Source of the DNA: Cristatella mucedo
Taxonomy: Eukaryota; Bryozoa; Phylactolaemata; Cristatellidae
Assembly (NCBI GenBank): GCA_009760855.2
Contig: WPIO01000019.1
Coordinates: forward strand, 3,857,501 to 3,921,500
Reading direction: 5' to 3'
DNA length: 64,000 bases
This document shows, piece by piece, positions 10,955 to 26,824 of the stretch. The notes below the pieces were generated by a model. It had not been told where the DNA came from and did no database searches. It saw only the letters and a program-made list of their open reading frames with translations. Both the position numbers and the translations under genes were made by a program. The number at the start of each line of letters is the position of its first letter. Position 1 is the first letter of the stretch.

Positions 10955-11870
10955 TGGCAAACTTTTTTAAATTCAATATCGATAAGACAATAATTCGATA
11001 AGATCTAATAGTTAAGAGGACAGTTAGTGTTACAGTTGGGGTGAAATTCTGCAGCAAGGCTCGTCTGTCGTGAACGTTGCAACTGCCACTTCCCACCACT
11101 TCCCACCAACTTACCATCAAGCAGCATATTGGTTTTGAGGCTTTGTCACTTTTCACTTTTCGGTCCCTTCATTATCTTGCGCTAGTAAAGCTATATGATA
11201 TTCTTCTCGATCAGGCGTCGCATTACAGCATCCGTTCCACTGATCAAGTAGTATAGCTGTGCCCCTAACCAACCTCAAATCCTCTGGAGACCATGCCTTC
11301 AGTTCTTACTGAAATGTGTGCCCGCCAAAAGCGTTTAGATTATGAACCTCTTGAGACTATTAGCGGTTGTTAAATTATAACGATTAGAAACGGATCCTCA
11401 TAGTCTATATTTAGGCAATATAGGAAGTTCAATTCAGACGGTGATTAGTCAGCTTCGAAGCCAGCGAGTTGTAAGCCATGGCTGGTGCTGTATTCTGTTG
11501 CCTAAAAGTTAAGGTGCAGGCGCTATTTCTTGCTGTCTTGCTCTGCTATCGGCTGCCTACCTGCGCGTATTGCTACTGCACCTACGTCTTGTAAGTCTTG
11601 CTTCGAGACGCTAGCTCCCCAGTATTTGTCATGCATCGGGGCAGCAAAGACTAGCACGTAAACGAAAGCTGTGCTTTTGACAAAAGACTGTAGCTGTGGA
11701 GCCGCTACTGCACGTTTGCAGCACTATGCTCACAAAGCCGGCAACTCACTACCAACTAACGTCATAGCATCCCCGGACTTGACCACATTTAACAGGAAGC
11801 TAAAAACCAACCAATTAATTCCTCACTAAATTTGCTCAATCCGCATGATCTGTCCTTTGTGAGCTCATTA
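10955..11870 (+). mobile_element. L2-like LINE, diverged, with an inserted block
   Basis: Bases 10955-11310 follow the family from the LNDDK segment, with large deletions, to the ORF-end motif AATCCTCTGGAGACCATGCC (11279-11298). Bases 11735-11870 continue with the 3' part (CCCGGACTTGACCACATTTA near 11773). Between them, 11311-11734 is unrelated sequence, so the copy is interrupted or broken. Confidence 0.62.
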
Positions 11871-12241
11871 TTCGTATGGAAACTGGGCGTGTTGTGTCAA
11901 GAGGCATGCTGTTCGTAGCTGATCGTGTGTTTGCTAGCAATTTTTCATTTTTAAATCCTTTATTCAAAAAGTTTCATTTCTTGTATCCTTCTTTTTCGTT
12001 CTTTTGCTTTATCTCAACTATTCTCACTTCGCTGTTTGAGATGCCGCCTGCTTGCCACCGGCCATACATCTAAGGCAGTTCAGAGGTTGCCAGCAGCTGG
12101 CCACAGGCCACGATAAGGACGCACGCGCGGAGCTCGTCCCGTTTGCGCTCTCTCCGTTGGCCCGCTAGGGTGCCGCCATGCAGCTCAAGCCCGCCTGCCG
12201 CCGAGCAGCTGGAGGACACGTGAGCTGAGCTCCTGGCTTAC
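11871..12241. other. ROR intron sequence with no recognised exon
   Basis: Three-frame reading on the minus strand shows no kringle signature (no CY..G..YRG, no CRNP, no PWC). No repeat is recognised. Confidence 0.45.
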
Positions 12242-12373
12242 CGGCCTGCTGCTGGTGCTGGTCTCGCCCGCCTGCGACAGTGGTCACCTGTGAGCGCAGG
12301 TTTACGCCGACGCAGTCGGCGTGTGACGACGCCTCTCGGCAGTTGGGCAGCAGCTGCCACGCCCTGTTCTGAC
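12242..12373 (-). CDS. ROR: ROR exon: end of the cysteine-rich domain and linker
   Basis: The exon lies between an acceptor (GTGTTTCAG) and a strong donor (G followed by GTAAGC). It starts with two bases that complete the split codon from the 14596-14784 exon. It encodes QNRAWQLLPNC followed by HADCVGVNL, which aligns with the ROR CRD end (xxLxLPNC, then a spaced xxCI). A Gln-rich linker follows and the exon ends in phase 1, matching the membrane exon. An earlier in-frame donor (CACAG followed by GTGACC, exon end 12288) is possible but would leave phase 0 and not join in frame. In known RORs a kringle exon pair would come next; none is seen downstream. Confidence 0.72.
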
Positions 12374-13089
12374 CTGAAACACGGCAGCTCGTCACTGAGG
12401 ACGTCGCTCAACGGCTGCAGCGGAACGGAGCACCGAGGCCGTGCCGCCTCGAGCCGTGGCGCCTTCGTCTATCATCTGTGCTAGCAGCGGGGAGGCGCCA
12501 GCGGCAGAGAGGCGCCCTCTGGCCCGACCACGGCCCAGCAGCTCTGCATCTCTTTGGTTTCCACCGCCTCGAGCAGCTGCAGCCACGCAATCACAGTATG
12601 ACATCCCTCGAAGCTTTGCTTCGGTCGGCTTCCCACGGTCCGCTTCTGCAGGGCAGGGCCTGTTCGGTTTCTATGGTAGCGGCAGCAGCTAGCGAATGCA
12701 GCTAGCAAGGACGGCAGAGATGCCGGCAATTGATTGGCAATCCACGACTCCCGCAGTTTCACAGCTGCTGCTGGTTCGCAGCGATGGCATAATATGCCGG
12801 TTGCGCAATCAGCCGTGGCCCGGCACGACAGCTGGTGGACAGGAGTGAGTGCAAATTCTCTATTGACAAAGCCCTGCTACGGCAGACGGCTTAACTGCTT
12901 TAGACGAGATCCGAGCCGAATGGCCGGACGCGCGTGCACTCAACAGGCACCTGCTTCTATGCACCAGCACGCGCAGTCACATGTACGTACGCACACACAA
13001 AGACGTGCATGCATATGCCAGTCAGTGAAAGCAAGGGGGAAACTGTCGAACATGTCGACAGGGTGAGCGAATAAAGTCACAACATTACA

Positions 13090-13740
13090 TCTGCCATGTC
13101 AGTTTCAGTCGGGGGATTACAGTGGATCACTCCAGGGAGTCAGCACTGCTGCCAGTGCATTAATAATGACTAGCTCAGCAAAACTGACATAGAGTAAAAA
13201 AAAAAAAAAGGTGAATGGCCGCTGATTTAACAGCCTCCTTTATGTAGCAGCAGAAGAACCTTTGCAGCTATCATGCATCTCTGCTTGCAGTGGGTAATGA
13301 AGAATTTTTCGCTGCAAAAATCAAATCCCACTACCCGGTTGGCAAAGTGCTCAAGCACCTTGCCACTGGGCTGAGACAGGGCTGCACTCTGCTAGCTCTA
13401 CCAAATCTCTCGGCAGTGTTTGAACCATTCATCGCCAACTCATTTGTGGGTTTAGGAGATTTCCTAGTGTAGGTGTTAACAGCAAGCACGGTCATCTGGG
13501 GGGGGGGTATTTGAAGTATAGGGCGCCCCGTGGGATCAGTTCCAAGTCTGCTTCTGGTAACAATGGATACAGGTAACTCTTGACGATGAAAAGCCCGGGT
13601 AGATCTACGCTTTCATTTTTATAAAGATGATCTGTGCCATGCTTCGATCCATCTCTGCCTTACAGCGAACTCTCCGAACTCTCTTGCAGCTTGTGCTATA
13701 GACATTCCCACTCGGACGGCAGCCAAATTTCTCAAATTAT
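13090..13740 (+). mobile_element. L2-like LINE fragments with a SINE piece between
   Basis: Bases 13095-13165 match the start of the RT region (CAGTTTCAGTCG and on to CCAGGGAGTCAGCACTG, family text FQSGF and STESAL). Bases 13510-13740 match from the KYGVPQGS segment through the catalytic box region to the AANFLK segment. Between them, 13225-13290 resembles the body of the SINE at 22965-23030 and follows a poly-A run (13197-13209), so a SINE seems to have inserted. Confidence 0.58.
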
Positions 13741-13750
13741 ATATATATAT

Positions 13751-13791
<41 letters not shown>
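13738..13791. repeat. (TA)n microsatellite
   Basis: A TA run of about 54 bases with one CAA break, next to the end of an L2-like fragment. Confidence 0.95.
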
Positions 13792-13794
<3 letters not shown>

Positions 13795-14114
13795 TCATGA
13801 TAATTAAGTGGGTAGCACTTATGTATTGGTAGCATAATGCAGGGTACAATGAGTGAACCAAGAAGCACAGATTTGAGCCAGCCCGGACAAAATAAGGCGC
13901 TTCTTTGTTGAAAGCATGAAAAAAGAAAAGAAAATCACCTCCGAGAATCGGCAAAGGGTTTTATTCCTTCAGCTGACACTCAAAGTGTCTTGAGAGCACA
14001 GCAAGCTCTTGCAGCACTGACTTGTCGCCCTCCCGATGGTTGAGCAAGTTTAGACAGCAGCATCTATCCCACAGGGAGGAACATGAGTCACACTGCACAA
14101 GGCCTGTGAGCAAT

Positions 14115-14265
<151 letters not shown>

Positions 14266-14595
14266 AGAAGACGTCGTTATAAAGAAATCGACTAGCCGTT
14301 AGCTGCAAGCAGTGTGGGAAGCTTCTTTATGAACGATCCAGTAAGCACTTTATATAATATAAGTCCCCAGGTTCTGGGCGTTGGAGCTGGCCGAAATCCT
14401 TAAGGTCAACTATAGACAATTATGCTGCTGAAACCAAGATAAACGATGACCAGAGTCAATAAGAAAGGTATTAATCCATAGCTACTTTCGTGGCAGGCGA
14501 CAAATGCTCACAGTTTCAACATTTGTAGCAGATGACTTCGCTAGTGCGAGTAGCTTTGAGCACGAAAGTTGGTGACATGATTTTCCCCAAGTTAC

Positions 14596-14784
14596 CTTTG
14601 AATTCTGGTCGGCACACAGAGACCAACGCTTCGCAGTCAGCCTGGCATAAACGACGTCCGTAAGACCTGTGGTGCTCGGTGGCACAGAGTGGCATCTGAT
14701 AACGACATGTTGCTTCGTGAACCTTTTGCCAGCACTGGCTGTTCTCTCTATCGGGCAAGTACTGGGCCAAATCAGCAATGATCC
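14596..14784 (-). CDS. ROR: ROR exon: middle of the Frizzled-type cysteine-rich domain
   Basis: Acceptor TTGTTGCAG and donor CAAAG followed by GTAAC bound a 189-base exon in phase 1-1. It encodes the CRD core with its cysteines: YLPDRENSQCWQKVHEATC, then YQMPLC, then RRLCQADCEALVSVCRPEF. The spacing of these cysteines follows the ROR/Frizzled CRD pattern (C..C..PLC..P..LC...C..L...C). The CRD is extracellular and binds Wnt ligands in the known family members. Translation runs on open through the donor for some codons, which is why a longer ORF appears there, but the next exon joins exactly at this donor. Confidence 0.83.
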
Positions 14785-15181
14785 CTGCAACAATTCACGT
14801 TAAAAAAAGATTCGGCATACAAAAGAAATGAACACGAGGCTCAAGCATTCAATAAACAACCACGGTTTAAGTAATCACGCCTGTTGTGACGGTTGTGAGA
14901 TGCCAGCAAGGACAAAGAATAAATCACTCATAGCGAGCTCGTGTAACAACAAACCCTGCATATGGCAACAAACTCTGAGCCGTCTGCCGTAAGCACTAAT
15001 AAGTAGCAGTTGGCTGCCAGAGGCCTAGTGATTAGTCAATGCCAATCTAACAGATGGGTGGCAGGCTGCCAATTTTCTTCACAGCAACCTCACGTGGTGG
15101 GCAGACAGCTTAAAGCAATCTTCACTTGGCACGTGGGCCAGACTCCGAGCAGCTACTGCTTTTCGGCTCACTCCAGTCGAC

Positions 15182-16442
<1,261 letters not shown>

Positions 16443-16567
16443 GAATGACCCGATTGTCAGCCAAGTGTTGACTTCTTCGTGACGTCACGTATATCAGTTG
16501 ACCCCCTAGCATTCTGCACGCAGTTCCTTTGTACAGTTGGCAGTACGGTTCCACGTCGTCATCGTCG
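16443..16567 (-). CDS. ROR: ROR exon: start of the cysteine-rich domain
   Basis: The acceptor has a good pyrimidine stretch (GGTTTCTACTTTGCAG) and the donor is C followed by GTAAGT. The exon encodes an acidic lead-in (DDDDVEP), then YCQLYKGTACRMLGGQ, matching the ROR CRD opening (FCQPYRGIACARF in human ROR1), and ends DNRVI. It ends in phase 1 and joins the 14596 exon in frame. Its start needs one base from the exon before, but the Ig exon 26825-26931 offers phase 1, which calls for two. Either a short linker exon is unseen or an acceptor at 16614 is used, which would add a Cys-rich stretch and restore the phase. Confidence 0.8.
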
Positions 16568-19139
<2,572 letters not shown>

Positions 19140-19210
19140 GATATGAATTTATGACGATAGTGCCTGTGTGTCTTGCTTAGGACACCAGTGGCTAACACCA
19201 AGCGCCAACC
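19140..19210 (-). mobile_element. tRNA-like SINE head candidate, antisense
   Basis: On the minus strand, GTAGTGGTAGCCTAACGGTT (19209-19228 region running left) looks like a tRNA A box, followed by GGCGCTTGGTGTTAGCCAC. I see no good B box, so this is weak. Confidence 0.25.
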
Positions 19211-19499
19211 GTTAGGCTACCACTACATCGACTTCATCCCGTTCCTCCCGACTCAAGAGCCAGAACAGACCAGCTGTTGAATTCTACGTCTAATGGTTGC
19301 AGCACAGCATGACTAAGTCCTACAGCTTGAGGTGGGCAAGTGGTCGGTATCCAGATGGCATAGCTATCAAGATTCCCTGCATCACCTTGACTAGGGCCTA
19401 TTGTCAGACCAAGGCACAGAGGCCTCACAGGGTGGTCTGGCAAACGATGCCTGCTATAAGAGCCTAGTGATGCCAGACAGGGGCTTTGGGACTGAAATG

Positions 19500-20458
19500 A
19501 CTTACTTAACTTACTAGTTATGGGCAAACCTAGTGTTATTCAGAAATTGGAAAGGCTGACTTTCAAAATTGGCTCTGCCAGCATATCTCCAGTTGCATCA
19601 GCTCGAAATCTAGGTGTCATATTCCAAAGCGACCTCTCGTTAGACGACCACATCAGCTCCACAGTCAAATCAGCCTATTTTCAGCTTCATAACATTGCTA
19701 AAATTAGGGCTTGTTTAGATAAGGATACCACGTCCAAGTTGGTCCATGCATTCGTGACATCTCGCCTCGACTTCTGCAACTCACTGCTTACTGGTCTACC
19801 AGCATGTGCGATCAGGCGATTGCAGCTGGTGCAAAACTCTGCAGCTAGGCTTGTCTGTCGTGAGCGTCGCAGTGCCACATTACTCCACTTCTCGCCGACC
19901 TGCACTGGTTACCAGTCAAGCAACGCATTGACTTCAAGGTTTTGTCGCTCACTTTTAGGTCTCTTCATTCTATGGCTCCAGCCTATCTTTCAGAGATACT
20001 ACCCATCAGGCAAAGCATCGTACCACTCGCTTTTCGGAATCCAACAGTCTAGAAATACCTCGTACAAACCTTAAATCCTTTGGAGACCGTGCATTTAGCT
20101 CGTATGCTCCCACAGCCTGGAACTCCCTCCCGACCTGCATCAGAACATCCCCTGACCTGACCACATTTAAAAGTAACTTAAAAACATACCTATTTAGGAC
20201 AGCATTTAGTGGGTCCTTGTGATTCGTCCTCGATGTGCTTATGCGTGCTGACACTGTTCATGCTGCCACTAACCACATTTGCATGCTGACCCAGTGCATG
20301 TAACCCCTAACCATGTTATTCATTTTGTTTGTTTTTCAAGCATGATTTTACTTACTATTCTATTGCGTATCACTTTGCAGCAAATGTAAAGCGCCTAGAA
20401 AGAGATTAAGTTCTCTGAGGGCGCTTTATCAAGTGCAATATTATTATTATTATTATTA
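19500..20458 (+). mobile_element. L2-like LINE, 5'-truncated, with (ATT)n tail
   Basis: The copy starts near the family segment TTACTAGTTATGGGCAAACC and runs to an ATT tail (20440-20457). An open frame (19520-20074) encodes ISPVASARNLGVIFQSDLSL, DLDDHISS-like and RLQLVQNSAARLVC segments. It is very close to the copy at 3125-4077, suggesting recent activity of the family. A one-base loss near 19872 (compared with 3485) shifts the frame. The 3' hairpin is intact (20392-20424). Confidence 0.87.
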
Positions 20459-20756
20459 AATGGAGTTTCTATCTTGGTCAGCCAACCAGTTTGCCGGCAA
20501 GCTGCCGAGACATAAAAACAGTCACAGCAGCAATTGGAATGCAGCTTACTATTGTTGTCACCTGTTGCTGCCTCCAAGAAAGACAACAAGGGAGTCTAAG
20601 CAACCTTGGTCGGCATCAGAATAAGCCACAGCAGAGGCAATGGGGCCATAAGCCTCGAAGATATGTGCAAGCTGCAGAGTCTTTGTAGCTTGCTTTGTCT
20701 CCTCCTTCATTGCATGCATGCTTCTCTGCCGACCTGTGCACACACTATCCCCTCTC

Positions 20757-20938
<182 letters not shown>

Positions 20939-22031
20939 TTTCTTCGATGCAAAGTCAAATCTTCGCTTATAGGCAAATTTCATCCACACTTTCTTTCAGC
21001 TAGTCAGAGCAGAAGGATATGCTCAAGCAATAACCCTCGGGCACTTACTGGAAGGGCTAAGATGCTCATCTTTCACATGCAAAGATGCCGGGCATGTTTC
21101 CTAATCTGATCGCGCTGGACTTCTGTTCTGGATGACTAAAGCTATCAACCAATCAAGCCACTCGGCGAAATGTCCTATCCGAAGCTGAGCAAGTACCCAG
21201 GAAGAATTGTCAACCCCCCTCTGTTGGCTTAATTGTCATCAAGGTCGTCACACCCTGTGACTACGGCTAGCAAGGCTACCAGGCTCATCCCACCAACCAC
21301 TACCGGCCCCAGCAGTTCTTTGCCGAGCTAATGAGAGCCACTTGAACAAAACAAAAATAAATCTAGGCCTGGGAATGCAGTGTAAGGAATGCACCAAAGG
21401 GTACACTGATGAGCTGCCTCTCCAAAAAAGGCTGTTAGAGGCCATCGGCACCAGGTGGTGGGGTAAATACAGAAGACCCCACACAGGCTCTTGGCCACGG
21501 CTGGGCCAGCTGCAGGTGGGAAAATCGAGCTGAAGAAAAGAATTGTGCTAGCAAGAGGCCAGAGAGCACAGGTCGGCATGGCTGTGGCAGCAGCCCACCG
21601 TGCAGGCTGGCATCTGCAGTTGGCTGTAGAACGTAGAACTGCAGGTGCCAGCCTGCACAGGATAACGATACATCATCGCTTGGAAGCCTGCACAGGATTC
21701 TGTGCCAAAAACCATAGTCCAGCACACCCCGGAGGTATTCGCTCAGCAGAAGAACGTGGTTTATTCAGCTCCTCGCCTCTCGACCCATCACCGGGACCAC
21801 CGGGACAATTGTGCATGTCTGTACCAGCCTTGCCACCCCCATTCCAGCTGACCACCGTGGATCCCCCACCCACCAACCCACCCACACACCAACCCACCCA
21901 TGCCCACTCCTACCTTGGGCATCCGGAACTGAAATGGCAAGTCTTAAGTGTGTGCGGTTTGCGAACCTCCTGAATGACATATTCTGCTGGCTAGCAGTGG
22001 CCATATCAGTCAGATTAACTAGTGCTTAGAG
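20939..22031. other. ROR intron sequence, nothing recognised
   Basis: No exon or known element is recognised. A stretch at 21345-21390 weakly resembles 10895-10930 (AAATAAATCTAGGCCTGGGA against GATAAATCTGGGCTGGGCAT), perhaps from a shared unnamed repeat. Confidence 0.35.
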
Positions 22032-22207
22032 CAGCTGTGGGTCGTTCGACACCCTTGGGGGTCGAACGACCCTTTCACAGAGGTCGCCTAAGACGATAGG
22101 AAAACACACATTCCACATTTCGCACACAATAATTGTATGGTTGGGGTCGCCACAACATGAGGAACTGCATTAAAGAGTTGAGGCATTAGGAAGGTTGAGA
22201 ACCACTG
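22032..22207 (+). mobile_element. SPIN-type hAT element (non-autonomous)
   Basis: The 176-base element contains motifs that I know from SPIN elements: GGGGGTCGAACGACCCTTTC (22061-22080), GGTCGCCTAAGACGATAGGA, CATGAGGAACTGCATTAAAG, and a 3' end GGAAGGTTGAGAACCACTG. The 5' terminal repeat is damaged: CAG is followed directly by CTGTGGGTCG, lacking about 11 bases of CGGTTCTCAAC. Flanks carry an 8-base target duplication with one mismatch: GCTTAGAG (22024-22031) and GCCTAGAG (22208-22215), close to the nTCTAGAn site of this group. Known: SPIN elements spread horizontally among distant animals, both vertebrate and invertebrate. The family call is from memory of the consensus. Confidence 0.85.
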
Positions 22208-22924
22208 GCCTAGAGCTTAGTCGACGTCTGCTGCCTAATTTCGGCTTTAAATAAATGTATGCATTTATTTATTTATATATATGTGTGTGTGTGTGTTTTT
22301 TCAGCTTTGAAAAATATATATATATATTCATTTATTTATGGATATATATGTGCACATATATATTTTTTACATACACACATATGTATATTTACTATACACA
22401 CACGCGCACTCATGAGCGTTCACGCACGGCACACACAAACATACACATCATTTGGTTTGACTATTTCATAACTGAGCAATCAGAAAACTATTGGGGCTCA
22501 TAGGGATGTACCCTTGGAGCTGGCAGCTCCAGCTCACAAATCACGAATCGTTGATGCAACAGGCAAGCTGTGCCACGAATGCAGCACTTGCGCATGCATC
22601 GCGGCTGGCCGCTGGACAGATACAACAAGATGGACAGCCAACATTCACCTGTCTGCTATGAATAAACATTTCCACAAACAATACTCCACCCCCTCCTGCC
22701 TGCATGACAGTGCACACCCCTATGCCAGCAACCACAAACAGGCCTGCCAGGCCTTACGGTTACGAGCCAGAACAAGATAGTGTACAGCCACCACGTGCAT
22801 ACTGCACCTCGGTGGCTGCAGCCCAGAACAGTGCTTGCCCCAATGCCAGCAACGCAGGATCCGACTGACCTGGCCAAAATCTCGGGTCCACCTCCGCCGA
22901 CCGTTTGACTTTTCACGTGCTCAT
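22208..22924. other. ROR intron, AT and CA rich patches
   Basis: Short TA and TG runs lie at 22270-22400. No gene or element is recognised in the rest. Confidence 0.4.
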
Positions 22925-23130
22925 CAGTGGCAAATAAATAAATGATAATAAATAAACAAATAAATACTAGCTGACTTAATAGCCTCTTTTGTATAGGGCA
23001 GAGGAGCCTATAGGCTATCACCACCACTTGCAGCAGCAATACAGGATCGCCCTCTGCAGCAGGATTCAAACCCACGACCTCGGGACCGAGGTCTTGAAGA
23101 ACAACCGCCAATGAGCCATCACGGCACACC
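22925..23130 (-). mobile_element. tRNA-derived SINE, antisense
   Basis: On the minus strand, an A box (GTGATGGCTCATTGGCGG, 23122-23105) is followed by a B box (GGGTTTGAATCCTG, 23072-23059), a body of about 80 bases, and an AT-rich tail of TATTTATTTGTTTATTT type (22930-22968). This is the usual layout of a tRNA-derived SINE. A related piece lies at 13225-13290. Confidence 0.72.
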
Positions 23131-26044
23131 AAATCACCGGATGCTGATTTCTGCAGCCCTGTTACATCGGCTCATCTGCATCTGCAGGTCTGCATTCAGC
23201 CATGCTTTTCGAATTGACATACTGTGGCTTAGCACCCCGGCTTGCAGGTGGGCATGAGGGTAGGGATGTATGGGAGAATCTCACTGCAATGGGGTGAGGG
23301 GAACGGGAGGCAACGTAGGTGAGCCACAGCGAGGTGATACCAAGGTATTAGGTCATAAGAGTGAGCCTGGAGCTTGGGGCAGGAATTTGGGGATTATACG
23401 CGAGCAAAGACAGTGAGATTTTCAGCAAATCTTGAAATTTGAAATAAAATCACCACATTGCACTTTCACCGGGGTCCAAAAAATGCTGAGCTTGAGCCTC
23501 GATTTGGATGGTCGGCCATTGGATATGAGCCGTGCGCACGCAAAGCTCGTCCGGCACTCAGCCTGTTAATCACTGCAGAATCAGTTAAGTGTTTAGCAGC
23601 ACGAATCCCTCCCACTGGCTACGCGGCGGCATCACGTGCCAGCGCTCACAAAGTCCAGTGCAGGCCTTTGCGCAAGTGTCTGTCGGTCAACAAAATACCG
23701 GCAAGCCGGCGACATGCTCTCTACCAATGGGAAGCGGTCATTCTTTGTCATTCAACCCACACAGCAACGAATCTGGCAGTCTCCCTGCGCGGTAGAGGCA
23801 GCATCGGCAGCAAACAGGTGAAGCGCACCTCACTCCACGGCCGCAGACCGTGGCGCCGAGCACCAAGGCAGCTACGAGCCGTGCAGGGACCACAAGAGGG
23901 GATCAACACAAAGGTACATAGAGCCCACGCGAGTGCCACCAGTGGCACGCCGGCTCCTGCCGTGCAAGCGGTGTCAGCGTCACTGCGTGCCACCACTTGG
24001 CATCACCTTCAACACAATGCTGCCAGGTCGAGTGGGTTGGAAGCAGCCGGTCAGGAATCAGTAGACCAGCGGAGAGAATTCCGCCTCCCATTGGCCGACG
24101 GGTTAATGGGTGGCAGTGAGCGCATGAGCAGCGAGGAGATGGTGCTCAGAGTCCGACCCACCACCCCACCCCCACCCCCGTGCTACATGCAGCGCAGGGT
24201 GCAAAGGACACGAGCAGAGCAGGCAGCAGCCCTGAAGACAGCACGCTAATTCGGACCGACTGAGAGACAGCTGGTTTTTAAAATGATCAGAACTCTGTCC
24301 GGGCTCAGCCTCGGCGCATGGCATGCACCTGCATTGCATGCTAGCTCCGGAGCGACCTGCCGATGGGCCAAGGTCGGATCAAGGCGGCAGCAGTGCTTTG
24401 GCATCGTCAAAGCGAGTGTGCAGAGCAGTCGACGTTTGCTTAAAAGCAATACAGAAAGAAAGACAGACAGACAGACAGACCCGCGACAGATAGACAGACA
24501 GTCGCTTTAGACACACGCCTTTAGCTGGCATGCTAAAGGGAAGCAGGTCACGTGGCCAAGGCAGCCACGAGGAAAAACGACAACCGAGAGACTATGAGCG
24601 AGCAAGTGACGAGGCACGTGGTGGATGCTCTGCCTCGCCCACTCATTGCTACACGGTCGGTCTGAGGGGCAGAGCGCCTTTGTGCGTACACACGCACTCT
24701 GCCCACCAAGCTGATTCCCCCGCATCAAAGGCAAGCATTTCCGCTCTGCAGGCGCTCGTTTGAACATGCGAGGCACATGCTGACGTCGTTCGGTCGCGAT
24801 GACGCCGAGCTTTCAGCCGTGACTAGCGAGTGCGTCAGAGGAAAGGCAGTGGCACAGCCGCTGCCACCGCCGCCACAGGCGTGCGCCGATCTGGCCTTGC
24901 CATTGCTAGCGGCACGCGCCACTCGACCGGCGTCCTGCCGATGTCACTCAATAGAGCACGGATTCTTCTAATTAGCATGGCCAAAGGCGTGCTGCAATGG
25001 TCAATACTTCCCGCGAGACAAGTGCTTCTGAGCAGTGTCTCTGAGCTGTCTCGCACCGGCGCGTGCTAGCCAGTCCATTGCAGCACGGCGCGACGGCGAG
25101 TTACTAACCCCTCGAATTAGGCCGCTTTCAGACTTTCTGTCTTGAAATCGATTCTTACAGATGTTTGATTTCGTCTCAGCGGCCCAATTGCACGTTCCCG
25201 GATAAGCGGTAACAGCGCCGGCAAGCACAGTAAAAGCTCGCCCGACGAGTGAGCTCCGACTGCGGCAGAAAGCTGAAGGCTGCGCTCAGCGGAGAATTCG
25301 CATGAGAAGGAGAAGGAGAAGAAGAGCTGAAGGGAGTCTGACGGAAGAAGTCTTAAAGTCCTCAGCAGTCTGAAAGAAAGCAAGAATACAAGAATCCTAC
25401 CCGTTCAGAGAATGCCGACAGATGAGACATTTGCTCAGCATTTCTAATTAGGTTTTTGGCTGCCACGGCCCTGAGTAATGAGCTAGCAACGATCCCACTG
25501 CGAGCCGCTTCTTGTGCTCACGGATGCGCATGTCTGCGCACGAGACCGTGCATCTCATCAACCCTTGCACATTGCTTCTCTAGCAGCAAGTTGTGAAGCA
25601 CCAGAATAGATACTGATTAACTTGGGTGCTACACAAACGACATTATTAGTATTATTATTGTTATTGTTGTTATTATTGCTTTGAGCTGACAAAGCCAGGG
25701 ATCGCAAAGTGGGCCATTGGTGGGGGGGCAGAGAGAGAGTTGACATACAAGTAAACAGTGCTAAATTGAAAGTCGAGTATTATTTTGTATGCAGGACTCA
25801 TCGGCATACCGGAGGGGTGCATACAAGTGGGCATGGGTACCCGGAGCCACATTGGGGGAGGGGATGGGAAATGTGGGTCTGCTGGCACGCCCCTTGGCAG
25901 CCCTCGGATGAATGGCCACCGAGGCGAGGTTGGGGTTTCGGCCTCGCCTTGGTGCTTGACTGTGCTGACCTCACAGTGCCAATAACGCAGCCAGCCCTGT
26001 GCAGACTATCGTTTCGATGAACAGAGAACAAAGAGGAATATCCT
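23131..26044. other. ROR intron with no recognised exon
   Basis: A 263-codon open plus-strand frame (23458-24249) encodes no family I know and lies in GC-rich DNA. Small GACA runs (24461-24480) and an (ATT)n-like run (25645-25680) occur. Nothing else is recognised. Confidence 0.4.
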
Positions 26045-26419
26045 ATCAACAGCAGGCGCTTAGTTCGTATGCTCCCATATGCCTGGAACTTCCTCCCGAT
26101 CTGCGTCAGAACATCCCCTGACCTGACCACATTTAAAAGGAACCTAAAAACACACCTATTTAGCACAGCATTTAGTGGGTCCCTGTGATTCGTCCTTCAC
26201 GTGCTTATGCATGCTGACACTGTGCATGCTGCCACTAACCACATTTGCATGCTGACCCTGTGCATGTCACCACTAACCATGTTATTAATTTTGTTTGTTT
26301 TTCAAGCATGATTTTACTTACCATTTAATTGCATTTCCCTTTGCAGCAAATGTAAAGCGCCTAGAAAGAGATTAAGTTCTCTGTGGGCGCTTTATCAAGT
26401 ACATTATTATTATTATTAT
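26045..26419 (+). mobile_element. L2-like LINE 3' end with (ATT)n tail
   Basis: A strongly 5'-truncated copy. It begins near the segment TTAGTTCGTATGCTCCCA and includes the ACATTTAAAAGGAAC and TTTAGCACAGCATTTAG landmarks, the 3' hairpin (26355-26390) and an ATT tail (26403-26419). It is close in sequence to the 2540 and 19500 copies. Confidence 0.88.
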
Positions 26420-26824
26420 AGGCGATAAACTTGTAAAGATCCTCAAGCAGCACGTGCATATGACAATGACGACGACGACGACTTGGACTATGTTAAAAAA
26501 AATGCAGATGACGATAGCATGGATGTGCATCTCTGACTTGAACACGTGACGGGGCAGGCGACAAGTGTGAGCACTAGTGCTTACTTCTCTTCCTCGGGTG
26601 TAGTCATAGCGGCCCTCGGAGCAGGCAGCGTTGGGGCAGCTGTCGTCGGCACTCCTACGAACATCAATCGACTCGTTTAGCGTACAAAAGCCGACTCAGT
26701 CTCACGGCCGGCTGCTGCTGCTGCTGCCCCCCCCCCCCCCGCTACACTGCTCGTCTCATTGGCCAGAGTATGATGCAGGCCAGTGTATCACGACGCTGCA
26801 TGGGCGGATGGAGCAGGCACGTAC
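26420..26824. other. ROR intron next to the Ig exon
   Basis: No feature is recognised apart from a CGA triplet run (26470-26481) and a run of 14 C (26727-26740). Confidence 0.4.

Noticed and set aside
23458-24249. 263-codon open frame on the plus strand
   Set aside because: No domain, no similarity that I can recognise, GC-rich DNA in a ROR intron, and no splice or promoter context. Chance is the simplest reading.
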